Below are positions 1 through 9,346 of a stretch of DNA of 64,000 nucleotides, piece after piece (positions within the stretch are counted from its first letter, which is position 1; each line of letters opens with the position of its first letter). Below the pieces are notes generated by a model. That model did no database searches. It was given only the letters and a program-made list of their open reading frames with translations, and was not told the origin of the DNA. The translations under genes were made by a program, and so were the position numbers. The stretch comes from Oceanitalea stevensii (lineage in GTDB: Bacteria > Actinomycetota > Actinomycetes > Actinomycetales > Actinomycetaceae): NCBI RefSeq assembly GCF_014837105.1, contig NZ_JACSPO010000013.1, forward strand, positions 1 to 64,000. Direction: 5' to 3'.

Positions 1-14
1 CCCCCCCCCCCCCC
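1..14. repeat. Poly-C tract, 14 C, at window edge
   Basis: The first 14 bases are all C. Together with the following ACGGA-GGGG they could form a small CCCC/GGGG hairpin just past the stop codon of the reverse-strand dehydrogenase gene. The tract may be longer outside the window. It could be a genuine homopolymer or an assembly-edge artefact; the sequence alone does not decide. Confidence 0.6.
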
Positions 15-27
15 ACGGAGGGGTTGA

Positions 28-3000
28 CTACTTGACGACGAGGCTCGTGATGACCGAGCTCGCAGTCGTGTTGGCGGTCGCCTTGTGCGCGACGGTCAGC
101 GAGTAGGTGCCGGCCGCGAGCTTGGGCAGGGTGACGACGGCGTCACCGTTCTCGTCGAGCGTGGCGCTGAGCATCGCCACGGTCGACACACCGCGCTTGA
201 CCTGGACGGTGACCTCTCCGTCACCGGCGAGGCCGGTCTCCGTCTCGGCGTGGACGTTGACCTTCGCCGCGACAGCGGGCTTGACCGAGGCCACGTCGGC
301 GGTGACCGAGGTCGCCGCCTTCGTGACGATGAGCCGCGCGGTCGTGGAGGAGACCTTGAAGGTCTCGTCGGCCTGGTAGGTCACCCGCAGGGTGTGGGTG
401 CCCACCGCGAGCTCCCGGTCGAGCTCGACCGTGGCGGAACCCTCGCTCAGGGTGGCCCGGCCGACCTCCGTGGTGCCGCTGGTGACGACGACGACGCCGG
501 ACGGCGTGCCGCCCTCACCAGAGACGGTGACCGCGACCTCGCCCGGCGCGCCGTACACGGCCCGCAGGGAGGAGACCGAGGCCTGCGTCACCGAGTCGAC
601 CGTGGGCTCGTTCGGGGCCGAGCGGTCGATGGTGAAGGACACCTCGCCCACCTGAGACACGTTGCCCGCGGTGTCGGTGGCCCGGTACAGGACGTTGTAG
701 ACGCCGTCGTTGTTGAACGTCACGCCGTACTGCTGGTTGGCGGAGAGGTTCGACCACGACTGGCCGCCGTTGACGGAGTACTGCACCGACTGCAGCGCAC
801 CGTTGTCCACGGCCTGCACCGAGAGGCGGACCGGCTGGTTGAACACGCCGCCGACACCGGTGGGGGTGGCCGGGGCCAGCGTGTGGGCGACCGTCGGGGC
901 CTGGACGTCGGCGACGCCGGCGCCCACCATCGTGAGGCTGTCGACGGCGAGCTCGTCGGCCGAGGTGACGAACAGCGCGCCGGTGCCCTGCGGGGCGCCG
1001 GTGAGCGCGACGGAGACGTCCTTCCACCCGGCGCCGGCAGGGATCTGCGCGACGGCGAAGGGCGCGGCGTCGGCCGCACCCCAGCGGAGCTGGACCTGGC
1101 CGGCACCGTTGGCGCGGACGTCCACGCTGTCGATCCCGGAGAAGTTCACCGGGTCGTAGCGGAGGAAGTCACCGCTGCCGAGGCCGCGGACGGCGCTGCC
1201 GCCGCTCGCCTCCTCGTCGGCAAAGACGACGACACCCTGGCGACCGATGGCGTGCTCGGCCTGCTGGAGCTTCGGGTTGAGGCGCACCGTGGCCTCGCCG
1301 ACCGCCGCCGGGACGCCGTCGTGGCCGCCGTCGCGGTAGGTGACGACGATGGCGCCGTAGAGCAGCGCGCCCGCGCCGTGCTCCGGGGAGTTCACGTCCG
1401 TGCGAATCCCGGTCTGGCAGCCCGTGCCCGAGAGCTCGGGGTGGGCGTGCTCGTCGTGGCCGAGGCCGTAGGTCCAGCTCACGCGGGAGCACACGGTCTC
1501 GTTGCCGTCCTCGGCGTCCTGGGTGGTCACCTGCATCGGGACGACGTTGCCCCAGTCGAAGAAGCCACCGTTGACGGGGTTGTTCACGGTGACGACCGGG
1601 GCCTGGTTGCCCACGGAGATCTGCTGGGAGGTGAGGCCGAACTTGCCCTGCGCGTCCGTCACCCGCAGGCGGGCGAAGTACAGGCCGAGCTCGTCGTAGG
1701 TGTAGGACGCCTCGACGCCGGTGGCGTCGAAGGTGCCGTCACCGTCGAAGTCCCACTCGTAGGTGAGGGCGCTGTCCTCGGGGTCCGTCGACGCGGACGC
1801 GTCGAACTGGACCTCGAGCGGAGCCTCGGAGGAGGAGATCGGGGTGGCCGTGAACGCAGGGCGCGGGGACTTGTTGCCCTCGGCGTAGGAGATCCGGTAG
1901 AGCCCGGCGTCCGGGTTGGCCCGGAAGTAGCCGTCGCCGTAGTCGAGGACGTAGAGCGAGCCGTCGGGACCGAACTCGAGGTCGATCGGGTTGTCGATCC
2001 ACGGGACGTCGTCGAAGGTCATCTGCCGGTTCGGCATGAAGTCCTCGACGTGGGTGACCTCGAAGGTCTCCCAGTCCACGGTCAGCGCGGCGATGTAGTC
2101 CTGCGCCCACTCACCGAAGAAGTTCTTCTTGTCCCAGTACTCCGGGAACTTCGCCGTCGAGGGGTTCTCGGCGTCGTAGTGGTAGACCGGGCCGCCCATG
2201 GGGGCCTGGCCGCCGCTCGTGCCGAAGTTGACGAGCTCGTCGAAGGGCTGGTCGCCGGGGCGGTCGCCGTAGTACACCGTGGCCGCGAAGGCCGGCGGCA
2301 GCTCGACCAGGCCGTTGTTCCAGCGGGAGTTGTTGCGGAGGTTCTCCGGGTCGAAGAACTCACGCGGCGTCGACGTGGCGTAGTCCCACTCGTTGTACGG
2401 GGCGTTGGGCCCGTGCACGTAGGGCCAGCCGGCGTTGACCGGGCTGTCGAGCGGGATGACGTTCCACTCGACGTAGCCCATCGGGCCACGGTTCGGGTTG
2501 GCTGCGCCGGCGTCCGGACCGTAGTCACCCCACGAGAGGGAGTTCGTGCCGGGGTCGACCTCGATGCGGAAGGGGTTGCGCGCTCCCATGACGAAGATCT
2601 CCTCGCGGACCTTGTCACGGACGTCGTCGTACTCCTCACCGGTGAAGAGGTTCCCCTCCGGGACGGTGTAGGAGGTGCCGGGACCGGGCTCGACGCCCTC
2701 GTCGATGTCGGCGAGCGGGGCGATCCGCAGGATCTTGCCGCGCAGGTCGTTGGTGTTGCCGGCGCCGCGGCGGGCGTCGAAGCCCGGGTTCATCCCCGGG
2801 GCATCGTTGTTCGGCGCGTAGCCGCTGGCGCCCGGCGTCGAGGCCGGGGTGTTGTCACCGGTGCTGAGGTAGAGGTTGCCCTCGCCGTCGAAGTCGATGT
2901 CCGCACCGACGTGGCAGCACTGGCCGCGCTGGGCCTCGACCTTGATGATCTCCTCCTCGGAGCTCAGGTCGAGGGCGTTCGCCTCGTCGTCCCACTGGAA

Positions 3001-3549
3001 GCGGGCCAGCAGGTTGTAGCCGAGCCACTGGTCCCAGTAGGTCACGTCCTGCCCGGCGGGCAGCGAGTTCGGCGCGTTGCCGGACGGGGTCCGCGCCGGG
3101 TAGGGACGCCCGGTCGACGGGGAGACTCCCGAGAGCTCGACGGGCGCGTACACGAGGTACACCCAGCCGTTCTCCTCGAAGTCGGGGTCGAGGGCGATGC
3201 CCTGCAGGCCGTCCTCGGAGTTCGCGTACACCGGGATGTTGTTGATGGTCCGCGTGACGCCGGAGCCCGGGTCGGTCAGGCGGATGGCGCCGTTGCGGGC
3301 CGTGTGGATGACCCTGCCGTCCGGCAGGATCGCCATGTCGACCGGCTCGCCGACGTCCTTGGTCAGAGTGGTCTTCTCGTAGTTCGACCAGTCGAGCGCC
3401 GCCTCGGCGCCCGGCTCGGCAGCGTGGTCCACGCCGTCGTGTGCCGTGGCCGGCACACCCGCCGCGACCAGGCCGCTGACGGTGAGGAACCCGGTGACCG
3501 CTGCGGCGACGCCGCGTCGCAGTCGTGACCGGGAGTTGTTAGCATTCAT
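28..3549 (-). CDS. Secreted PQQ-dependent sugar dehydrogenase-like protein with PKD, CBM6-like and Ig-like domains
   Basis: 1173 aa. An Arg-rich signal peptide (RSRLRRG, hydrophobic stretch, ATA-HD end) targets it outside the cell. Residues about 45-560 form a six-bladed glucose/sorbosone dehydrogenase propeller, with the typical DMAILPDGR and QCCHVGADIDFD stretches and repeated GPDGSLYVLDYGDG-type blades. A PKD domain follows (about 562-648, with YEWDFDGDG), then a linker, a CBM6-like region (about 760-875), an OmpL47-like repeat (about 880-975) and bacterial Ig-like repeats to the end. The enzyme probably oxidises sugars or polysaccharide ends with PQQ; the substrate is unknown. I chose the ATG at 3549 because AAGGAG lies 11 nt upstream and the signal peptide begins there; an in-frame start 60 nt upstream would put extra polar residues first. 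It stands alone with its own long upstream region. Confidence 0.85.
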   Translation of the reverse strand: MNANNSRSRLRRGVAAAVTGFLTVSGLVAAGVPATAHDGVDHAAEPGAEAALDWSNYEKTTLTKDVGEPVDMAILPDGRVIHTARNGAIRLTDPGSGVTRTINNIPVYANSEDGLQGIALDPDFEENGWVYLVYAPVELSGVSPSTGRPYPARTPSGNAPNSLPAGQDVTYWDQWLGYNLLARFQWDDEANALDLSSEEEIIKVEAQRGQCCHVGADIDFDGEGNLYLSTGDNTPASTPGASGYAPNNDAPGMNPGFDARRGAGNTNDLRGKILRIAPLADIDEGVEPGPGTSYTVPEGNLFTGEEYDDVRDKVREEIFVMGARNPFRIEVDPGTNSLSWGDYGPDAGAANPNRGPMGYVEWNVIPLDSPVNAGWPYVHGPNAPYNEWDYATSTPREFFDPENLRNNSRWNNGLVELPPAFAATVYYGDRPGDQPFDELVNFGTSGGQAPMGGPVYHYDAENPSTAKFPEYWDKKNFFGEWAQDYIAALTVDWETFEVTHVEDFMPNRQMTFDDVPWIDNPIDLEFGPDGSLYVLDYGDGYFRANPDAGLYRISYAEGNKSPRPAFTATPISSSEAPLEVQFDASASTDPEDSALTYEWDFDGDGTFDATGVEASYTYDELGLYFARLRVTDAQGKFGLTSQQISVGNQAPVVTVNNPVNGGFFDWGNVVPMQVTTQDAEDGNETVCSRVSWTYGLGHDEHAHPELSGTGCQTGIRTDVNSPEHGAGALLYGAIVVTYRDGGHDGVPAAVGEATVRLNPKLQQAEHAIGRQGVVVFADEEASGGSAVRGLGSGDFLRYDPVNFSGIDSVDVRANGAGQVQLRWGAADAAPFAVAQIPAGAGWKDVSVALTGAPQGTGALFVTSADELAVDSLTMVGAGVADVQAPTVAHTLAPATPTGVGGVFNQPVRLSVQAVDNGALQSVQYSVNGGQSWSNLSANQQYGVTFNNDGVYNVLYRATDTAGNVSQVGEVSFTIDRSAPNEPTVDSVTQASVSSLRAVYGAPGEVAVTVSGEGGTPSGVVVVTSGTTEVGRATLSEGSATVELDRELAVGTHTLRVTYQADETFKVSSTTARLIVTKAATSVTADVASVKPAVAAKVNVHAETETGLAGDGEVTVQVKRGVSTVAMLSATLDENGDAVVTLPKLAAGTYSLTVAHKATANTTASSVITSLVVK

Positions 3550-3820
3550 CTGTGGTGCAACTCCTTTACAGGTGTTGTTCACGGGGACCGGGCCCTTACG
3601 TCCGTGCAAAGAGGTGGGGGCCCGGTCTGTCCTGTCGAGCGACCGGCGTTGCCGGTCGACGTGTCGTACCTCCTTCTGGTTCGTGCACGCCGCGACGGTG
3701 CGGCAGTGAGGCTGGGTCTAGCGGACCGCGGGTGCGGTAGGACGGGTAGCTTCGCGATGAAGCGTCCCCGGACGAGAGGTGTCGGCGGGTACCGACCGGT
3801 CTGCGTTGACCATGCCGCTG

Positions 3821-3850
3821 AACCTAGGGACAGTTATGGCAGGCTGTCAA
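3821..3850 (-). promoter_or_regulatory. Candidate sigma-70-type promoter of the sugar dehydrogenase gene
   Basis: On the reverse strand TTGACA (3850-3845) is separated by 18 bp from TAGGTT (3826-3821). The match to a -35 box is perfect; the -10 is fair. It would give a leader of about 265 nt before the ATG at 3549. Confidence 0.5.
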
Positions 3851-3855
3851 CCAAA

Positions 3856-3902
3856 AGTTCACCAGTCAAGACGAGCGCTTTGGTCAAGCGAGTAGGTGAA
3901 CT
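3856..3902. repeat. 8-bp inverted repeat between divergent genes
   Basis: AGTTCACC (3856-3863) and GGTGAACT (3895-3902) are exact reverse complements separated by 31 bp. They lie just upstream of the reverse-strand -35 box, so a regulator binding site is possible. Between the arms are two GTCAAG copies. Confidence 0.4.
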
Positions 3903-4013
3903 AGTCGAAGGAAGGAGAAGCCTCCTCCGGTGGTCGGACCGGGACGCTCCTCGACCTGCGAGGCGGTCGCGCGCGGGCGACGATCGAGGCCCGCCCATCC
4001 CTGAAGGAGCACC

Positions 4014-5753
4014 ATGGCCACGAGCATCGCCGAGCACCTCGTCCGCCAGCTCGCCGCCGCCGGCGTCGAGCGCGTCTACGGTATCGTCGGGGACTCCCTC
4101 AACCCGGTGGTCGACGCCGTCCGGCGCACCGCCGGCATCGAGTGGGTGCACGTCCGCCACGAGGAGGCGGCGGCCTTCGCCGCGGCGGGCGAGGCCGAGG
4201 TGACCGGGCGGCTCGCCGTCTGCGCCGGGTCCGCCGGACCGGGCAACCTCCACCTCATCAACGGCCTGTACGACGCCAACCGCTCACGCCTGCCCGTCCT
4301 CGCCATCGCCTCCCACATCCAGAGCAGCGAGATCGGGACGCAGTTCTTCCAGGAGACCCACCCCGACCGCCTCTTCACCGAGGCCTCCGTCTTCTCCGAG
4401 CTCATCACCACCCCCGCCCAGCTGCCGCGCGTCACGCGCAGCGCGATCCAGCACGCCGTCGGCACGCCCGGCGTCGCCGTCCTCACCCTGCCCGGCGACG
4501 TCGCCGACGCCGAGCTCGACGACGACGGTCAGCACCTCGTCCCCGCCACCGGTGCGGCCACCCTCGTCCCGGCGGAGGAGGACGTCGCCGCCCTCGCCGA
4601 GGCGATCAACGCCGCGCGGAGGGTCACGCTCTTCGTCGGCGCCGGGGCGCGCGGCGCCCGCACCGAGGTGCTTGCCCTCGCCGAGCAGGTCGGCGCGCCG
4701 GTGGGCCACTCGCTGCGCGGCAAGGAGGTCATCCAGTACGACAACCCCTACGACGTCGGCATGTCGGGCCTGCTGGGCTACGGCGCCTGCCAGGACGCGA
4801 TGGAGGGGGCCGACCTCCTTGTCCTCGTGGGGACCGACTTCCCGTACACCGACTTCCTGCCGGCCGGCGTGCGCACCGCCCAGATCGACGTCGACGTCAC
4901 CCACCTCGGGCGGCGCACGCGCCTGGACGTGCCCGTCCACGGCGACGTCGGCGCCACGCTGCGCATGCTGCTGCCGCTCGTGCGGCGCAAGAAGTCGCGG
5001 GCCTTCCTCAAGGACATGCTCAAGCGGCACGAGAAGGTCATGACGAAGGTCGTCGGCGCGTACACGCGCAAGGTCGAGAAGCACCGCCCCATCCACCCGG
5101 AGTACGCGGCGGTGAAGCTGGACGAGGCCGCCGGGCCGGACACCGTCTTCACGGTGGACACCGGCATGAACAACGTGTGGGCGGCGCGGTACCTCACCCC
5201 CAACGGCCGGCGGCGGGTCATCGGCTCCTTCCTCCACGGCTCCATGGCCAACGCCCTGCCGCACGCGATCGGCGCCGCCTTCGCCGACCCGGGCCGCCAG
5301 GTCGTGGCACTGGCCGGTGACGGCGGGCTGTCGATGCTTCTGGGCGAGCTCGTCACCCTGCGCCACTACGACCTGCCGGTCACCGTCGTCGTCCTCAACA
5401 ACGCCTCCCTCGGGATGGTCAAGCTCGAGATGCTCGTCGAGGGCCTGCCCCACCACGCGACGGACTCCCCCGCCGTCGACTACCGCCGGGTGGCGCAGTC
5501 GCTGGAGATCCCGGCGGTGCGGGTGGAGGACCCGCGCGAGCTCACCGACGCCTTCCGGGACGCCTTCGACCGGTCCGGTCCGGCGCTCGTCGAGGTCATG
5601 ACCGACCCGAACGCGCTCTCGATCCCGCCGAGCATCTCGGCGGGGCAGGTGAGGGGCTTCGCGACGTCGATGACCAAGCAGATCTTCGGCGGCGGCTCGG
5701 GCGAGGTCATGGCCATGGCGCGGTCCAACCTCCGCAACATCCCCCGCCCGTAA
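4014..5753 (+). CDS. poxB: Pyruvate dehydrogenase (quinone/cytochrome), PoxB-type
   Basis: 579 aa, the usual length of the thiamine-diphosphate PoxB/pyruvate oxidase family. It would decarboxylate pyruvate to acetate and CO2 at the inner membrane face and pass electrons through FAD to the quinone pool. The N-terminal domain has the catalytic Glu in VRHEEAAAFAA and the GSAGPGN stretch; the central FAD domain contains FVGAGARGA; the C-terminal TPP-binding domain has the LAGDGGLSM...VVLNNASLG metal/diphosphate motif. GGAG lies 6 nt before the ATG. The lipid-activated C-terminal peptide of E. coli PoxB is not clearly recognisable. Other TPP enzymes (acetolactate synthase, oxalyl-CoA decarboxylase) are less likely given the overall match and the absence of an ALS regulatory subunit gene nearby. 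Confidence 0.88.
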   Translation: MATSIAEHLVRQLAAAGVERVYGIVGDSLNPVVDAVRRTAGIEWVHVRHEEAAAFAAAGEAEVTGRLAVCAGSAGPGNLHLINGLYDANRSRLPVLAIASHIQSSEIGTQFFQETHPDRLFTEASVFSELITTPAQLPRVTRSAIQHAVGTPGVAVLTLPGDVADAELDDDGQHLVPATGAATLVPAEEDVAALAEAINAARRVTLFVGAGARGARTEVLALAEQVGAPVGHSLRGKEVIQYDNPYDVGMSGLLGYGACQDAMEGADLLVLVGTDFPYTDFLPAGVRTAQIDVDVTHLGRRTRLDVPVHGDVGATLRMLLPLVRRKKSRAFLKDMLKRHEKVMTKVVGAYTRKVEKHRPIHPEYAAVKLDEAAGPDTVFTVDTGMNNVWAARYLTPNGRRRVIGSFLHGSMANALPHAIGAAFADPGRQVVALAGDGGLSMLLGELVTLRHYDLPVTVVVLNNASLGMVKLEMLVEGLPHHATDSPAVDYRRVAQSLEIPAVRVEDPRELTDAFRDAFDRSGPALVEVMTDPNALSIPPSISAGQVRGFATSMTKQIFGGGSGEVMAMARSNLRNIPRP

Positions 5754-5787
5754 CTCCTTTGCGCGACGGCGAGACATACGTCAACCC

Positions 5788-5816
5788 TTGACGCGACTGC
5801 GGCCCTTCGTCACAGT
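5788..5816 (+). promoter_or_regulatory. Candidate promoter for the serine hydrolase-GHL10 gene
   Basis: TTGACG (5788-5793), a 17-bp spacer and CACAGT (5811-5816) form a plausible -35/-10 pair about 50 nt before the ATG at 5863. The -10 is weak. Confidence 0.4.
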
Positions 5817-5862
5817 GGTCGGTGCCGGCGAGGACGCCGGGGACCTACGGGAGGGGATGGTC

Positions 5863-8800
5863 ATGCGCAGGCTGCTTGCTGTCGGTGCGACGTTGGGCGT
5901 CGTGATCACGGGGGCGGTGCTCCCCGCCGCGGGAGTGCCGGACGACCGGGTGGGCTGGGACCGCACCGGCGCCACACAGCGGGTGCTGCGGGACGGCACC
6001 GCGGAGGAGGTGGGGCTGATCGCCCGTGAGCTCGAGCGGATCGAGCCCGCGCTCCGCGAGGGCCTCACCCGCGAGCCCACCCCCTTCTACCCCGGTGCGG
6101 TGGCGCTGGTCGCCGCGGAGGGGGTCGTCGTCGAGCGCACCGCGGTCGGTCACGCCGTGCGGTGGGCGGACACGACCACCGAGCTGCCCGCCGAGGAGCA
6201 GGTCGAGATGCGCACCGACACGATCTTCGACCTCGCCTCCCTGTCCAAGCTCTTCACCGCCGTCGCCGTCATGCAGCTCGTCGAGGCCGGCGAGGTCGAG
6301 CTCGCCGACACCGCCGCCTCCTACGTCCCCGCCTTCGCCGCGAACGGCAAGGAGACCATCACCGTCGAGCAGCTCCTCACCCACACCGCCGGCCTGCCGG
6401 CATGGATCAACCTGTGGAGCGCGCCGGACGAGGCCGCCGCGCTCCAGCGGGTCTGGGACGTCACGCCGACGAGCACCCCCGGGACCGGTTACCTCTACAG
6501 CGACCTCGGGCTCATCACCCTCGGCGAGATCGTCGAGCGGGTCTCCGGCCAGGGGCTGGACGCGTACGTCGCCGAGCACATCACCGGCCCGCTCGGGATG
6601 AGCGACACGATGTACAACCCGCCGGCCGAGCTGCTCCCGCGCATCGCCGCCACCGAGTACCAGGCGACCCCGGCCCGCGGGCTCGTCCACGGCGAGGTCC
6701 ACGACGAGGCCGCCTGGCGCCTGGGCGGGGTGGCCGGGCACGCCGGCGTGTTCTCCACCGCCGACGACGTCGCCGTCTTCGGCCAGATGCTGCTCAACGG
6801 CGGCAGCTACGACGGCGCCCGCGTGCTCGAGGCGGCGACGGTCGAGCAGATGATGCGGGACTACACCGGCCAGCTCTCCTCCTCCCACCGCGGGCTCGGC
6901 CCCGAGCTGGAGGCGTGGTTCTACCACGACGTCCTCACGAGTGCGGAGTCCGCCGGGCACACCGGGTTCACCGGCACGTCCCTCGTCATCGACCCGCACA
7001 CCGAGACCATCGCGATCCTCATGACCAACCGGGTCCACCCGAGCCGCGACTGGGGCAACATCAACCCCGTGCGCCGCGCGGTCGCGCGCGCTGCGGGCCT
7101 GGCCCGCCCGATGACCGGCTTCACCCGGGGCGCCGCCTGGTACTCCGGCATCGGCGACGCCATGGAGCACACGCTCACCGTGCCGGTGACGCTCGACGGG
7201 GACGACGAGCTCGTCGTCGACCTGTGGTTCCACACCGAGCCGACCGACCTCCTCCACGTCGAGGCCTCCACCGACGACGGCGCCACGTGGCAGGCCCTTG
7301 ACGGCACGCTCACTGCCGGCGGGCACACCGTCGCGGCGGCGGGCAGCGTCTCGGGCGACGGCGAGGACCGCTGGTGGGAGGGCCGCTTCGACCTCGCGGG
7401 CCTCAGCGGTGACGTCCAGCTGCGGCTGCGCTACGCGACCGACGCCGTCTACTCCGGCCGCGGCGTCTACGTCGACCGGATCCAGGTCCCGGGGACCTTC
7501 GACGACTGGGACCTCACCGACCGCGAGGCGATCGCCACCGAGGGCTGGACGCGGGTCACCGCGGACGGCTCGGCCGCACCCGAGCCGGTCGAGGAGTGGC
7601 GCGGGTACTGGGTCGACGCCTTCAACCCCGGCATCTACGACGCCGCCCAGGTGAGCGCGCTCGTCGCGGACGCCCAGGAGGTGGGGGCCAACGCCCTCAT
7701 CGTCCAGGTGGGCCGGCGCTACGACTGCTTCTGCAACGACGCCCTCCTCCCGCGCACGGACGCCGCGATCGCGCCCGCACCCTACGACCCCCTCGCCGAG
7801 GTCATCGAGCAGGCCCACGCCGTCGGCATCGAGGTCCACGCCTGGGTCAACGCGACGACGCTGTGGAACTCCGCCACCCCGCCGCGCTCCCCCGAGCACG
7901 CCTTCAACCAGCACGGGCCGAGCGCGCAAGGGCGTGACCGCTGGCTCAACAAGCGGGCCGACGGCGTCGAGCAGGTCGGCGCCAACACGTGGATCGACCC
8001 CGCCCACCCGGACGCCGTCGACTACTTCGCCGACGCGGTCGGCTCGATCGTCGAGAACTACGACGTCGACGGCGTCAACCTCGACTACATCCGCTACCCC
8101 GACCACAGCGCCGACGAGAGCCAGAACGAGTGGGGCTACTCCGAGGTCTCCCTCGCCCGCTTCGCCGCCCAGACCGGCCGGACCGACGTGCCGGCACCGG
8201 ACGACGAGGAGTTCTCCGACTGGCGCCGCGACCAGGTGTCCGGACTCGTCCGCAAGGTCTACGCGCGGATGTACGAGCTCGACCCGCAGGCGCGGCTCAG
8301 CGTCGACGGCATCACCTACGGCTTCGGCCCGCAGAGCACGCCGGGGGGCTGGGAGGGCACCCGCACCTACGCCAACGTCGCCCAGGACTGGCGCGGCTGG
8401 CTCGACGAGGGGATCGTCGACACCGTCACCGCGATGAACTACAAGCGGAACTGGAACCCGGACCAGGCGCGGATGTTCGCCGAGTGGACCGAGGCCCTCG
8501 TCGAGTACCGCGGGGACCGGCACGTGGTCAACGGCCCGGCGCTCTACCTCAACGAGGTGGCCGACTCCGTCGTCCAGGCGCGGCTCACCCGGGAGGCCGG
8601 CGCCGACGGCTGGTCCGGCTACTCCTACGCCAACGCCTCCCTCACCGCGAACGCCACCGCGGACCGCGCGGTCAAGGACGCCGAGCGGGAGTCGCTGGCC
8701 ACGGCACTGCGGACGGAGGTCTTCACCGAGGAGGCCGCCGTGCCGGAGATGACGTGGAAGACCCGGCCCACGACGGGCCTGCTCACCGGCACCCTCGAGA

Positions 8801-9303
8801 GCGGCGCCGACGGCGCGACCGTGACCGTGAGCGGCCCGGAGGGGACGACGACGACGGCGCGCACCGACGGCAGCGGCTGGTTCGCCGTCGTCGACCTCTC
8901 CCCCGGGAGCTACGTCGTCACGGCCGACGGCGCGGAGCCGGCGGAGGCGACCGTCACCGCCGGTGAGGTGACCGACGTCGAGCTCGGCCGGGCGGCACCG
9001 ACCGACCCGGCGGAGGCGCTGGCGGGGCTCGCCGCGAGCCTGGACGGCTACGTCGCGTCGGGCGACGTCGCGGGACCGATCGCCCACCAGCTCGCTGCCG
9101 CCCTGGAGCAGGCCCGGACCCACCTCGAGGCCAGCCGGGAGGCGACGGCGGCACGCATGCTCGAGCGGGTGCTGCGGCACCTCGACGGCCCGCGGCGCCC
9201 CGACACGCTGACCGAGGACGCGCGTACCGACCTGCGCGCGCAGACGGTCCACGCCCTCGGGCTGCTCACGCCGATCCCCTCAGCCGTTGCGGGCGCCGTG
9301 TGA
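5863..9303 (+). CDS. Secreted serine beta-lactamase-like hydrolase fused to a GHL10 glycoside hydrolase, with FIMAH C-terminus
   Basis: 1146 aa. A signal peptide (MRRLLAVGATLGVV, cleaved near residue 25) is followed by a class C beta-lactamase/penicillin-binding-like domain (about 50-410) with the three active-site motifs S126-L-S-K129, Y212-S-D and H366-T-G. A beta-sandwich linker (about 420-570) leads to a GHL10/DUF187-type TIM barrel (about 578-925) containing GVNLDYIRYP and the EVHAWVN strand. A carboxypeptidase-regulatory-like domain (about 970-1033) and a helical FIMAH domain (about 1046-1140) follow. E. coli DigH, a GHL10 enzyme, cuts denuded peptidoglycan glycans, so I infer a cell-wall remodelling or muropeptide-recycling role combining a peptide-side and a glycan-side activity. 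The ATG at 5863 has GGGAGG 8 nt upstream; the ATG six bases earlier is too close to that site. Confidence 0.82.
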   Translation: MRRLLAVGATLGVVITGAVLPAAGVPDDRVGWDRTGATQRVLRDGTAEEVGLIARELERIEPALREGLTREPTPFYPGAVALVAAEGVVVERTAVGHAVRWADTTTELPAEEQVEMRTDTIFDLASLSKLFTAVAVMQLVEAGEVELADTAASYVPAFAANGKETITVEQLLTHTAGLPAWINLWSAPDEAAALQRVWDVTPTSTPGTGYLYSDLGLITLGEIVERVSGQGLDAYVAEHITGPLGMSDTMYNPPAELLPRIAATEYQATPARGLVHGEVHDEAAWRLGGVAGHAGVFSTADDVAVFGQMLLNGGSYDGARVLEAATVEQMMRDYTGQLSSSHRGLGPELEAWFYHDVLTSAESAGHTGFTGTSLVIDPHTETIAILMTNRVHPSRDWGNINPVRRAVARAAGLARPMTGFTRGAAWYSGIGDAMEHTLTVPVTLDGDDELVVDLWFHTEPTDLLHVEASTDDGATWQALDGTLTAGGHTVAAAGSVSGDGEDRWWEGRFDLAGLSGDVQLRLRYATDAVYSGRGVYVDRIQVPGTFDDWDLTDREAIATEGWTRVTADGSAAPEPVEEWRGYWVDAFNPGIYDAAQVSALVADAQEVGANALIVQVGRRYDCFCNDALLPRTDAAIAPAPYDPLAEVIEQAHAVGIEVHAWVNATTLWNSATPPRSPEHAFNQHGPSAQGRDRWLNKRADGVEQVGANTWIDPAHPDAVDYFADAVGSIVENYDVDGVNLDYIRYPDHSADESQNEWGYSEVSLARFAAQTGRTDVPAPDDEEFSDWRRDQVSGLVRKVYARMYELDPQARLSVDGITYGFGPQSTPGGWEGTRTYANVAQDWRGWLDEGIVDTVTAMNYKRNWNPDQARMFAEWTEALVEYRGDRHVVNGPALYLNEVADSVVQARLTREAGADGWSGYSYANASLTANATADRAVKDAERESLATALRTEVFTEEAAVPEMTWKTRPTTGLLTGTLESGADGATVTVSGPEGTTTTARTDGSGWFAVVDLSPGSYVVTADGAEPAEATVTAGEVTDVELGRAAPTDPAEALAGLAASLDGYVASGDVAGPIAHQLAAALEQARTHLEASREATAARMLERVLRHLDGPRRPDTLTEDARTDLRAQTVHALGLLTPIPSAVAGAV

Positions 9304-9346
9304 CAGGGGCCACACTATGCAGACGTCGAAAGTGTGAGGTGACGTC

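Larger units (their letters stand above)
3550..4013. promoter_or_regulatory. 464-bp divergent intergenic region
   Basis: This lies between the reverse-strand sugar dehydrogenase and the forward-strand poxB. No protein with credible codon use is visible. It holds a candidate reverse-strand promoter (3821-3850), an inverted repeat (3856-3902), several TTGAC-like hexamers on the reverse strand, and the poxB ribosome binding site just before 4014. The 5' part (about 3550-3800) would be a roughly 270-nt leader of the dehydrogenase transcript if the promoter is right; I recognise no known riboswitch in it. Confidence 0.6.

Noticed and set aside
85..3528. Very long forward-strand open frame opposite the sugar dehydrogenase
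   Set aside because: It is a shadow of the reverse-strand gene caused by high GC; composition is Arg/Gly/Asp-rich with no domain, and the opposite strand codes a coherent PQQ-type enzyme.
5845..9252. Long reverse-strand open frame opposite the serine hydrolase-GHL10 gene
   Set aside because: Same GC shadow effect; no motif or ribosome site, while the forward frame has the full SxxK, Y-S-D and GHL10 motifs.
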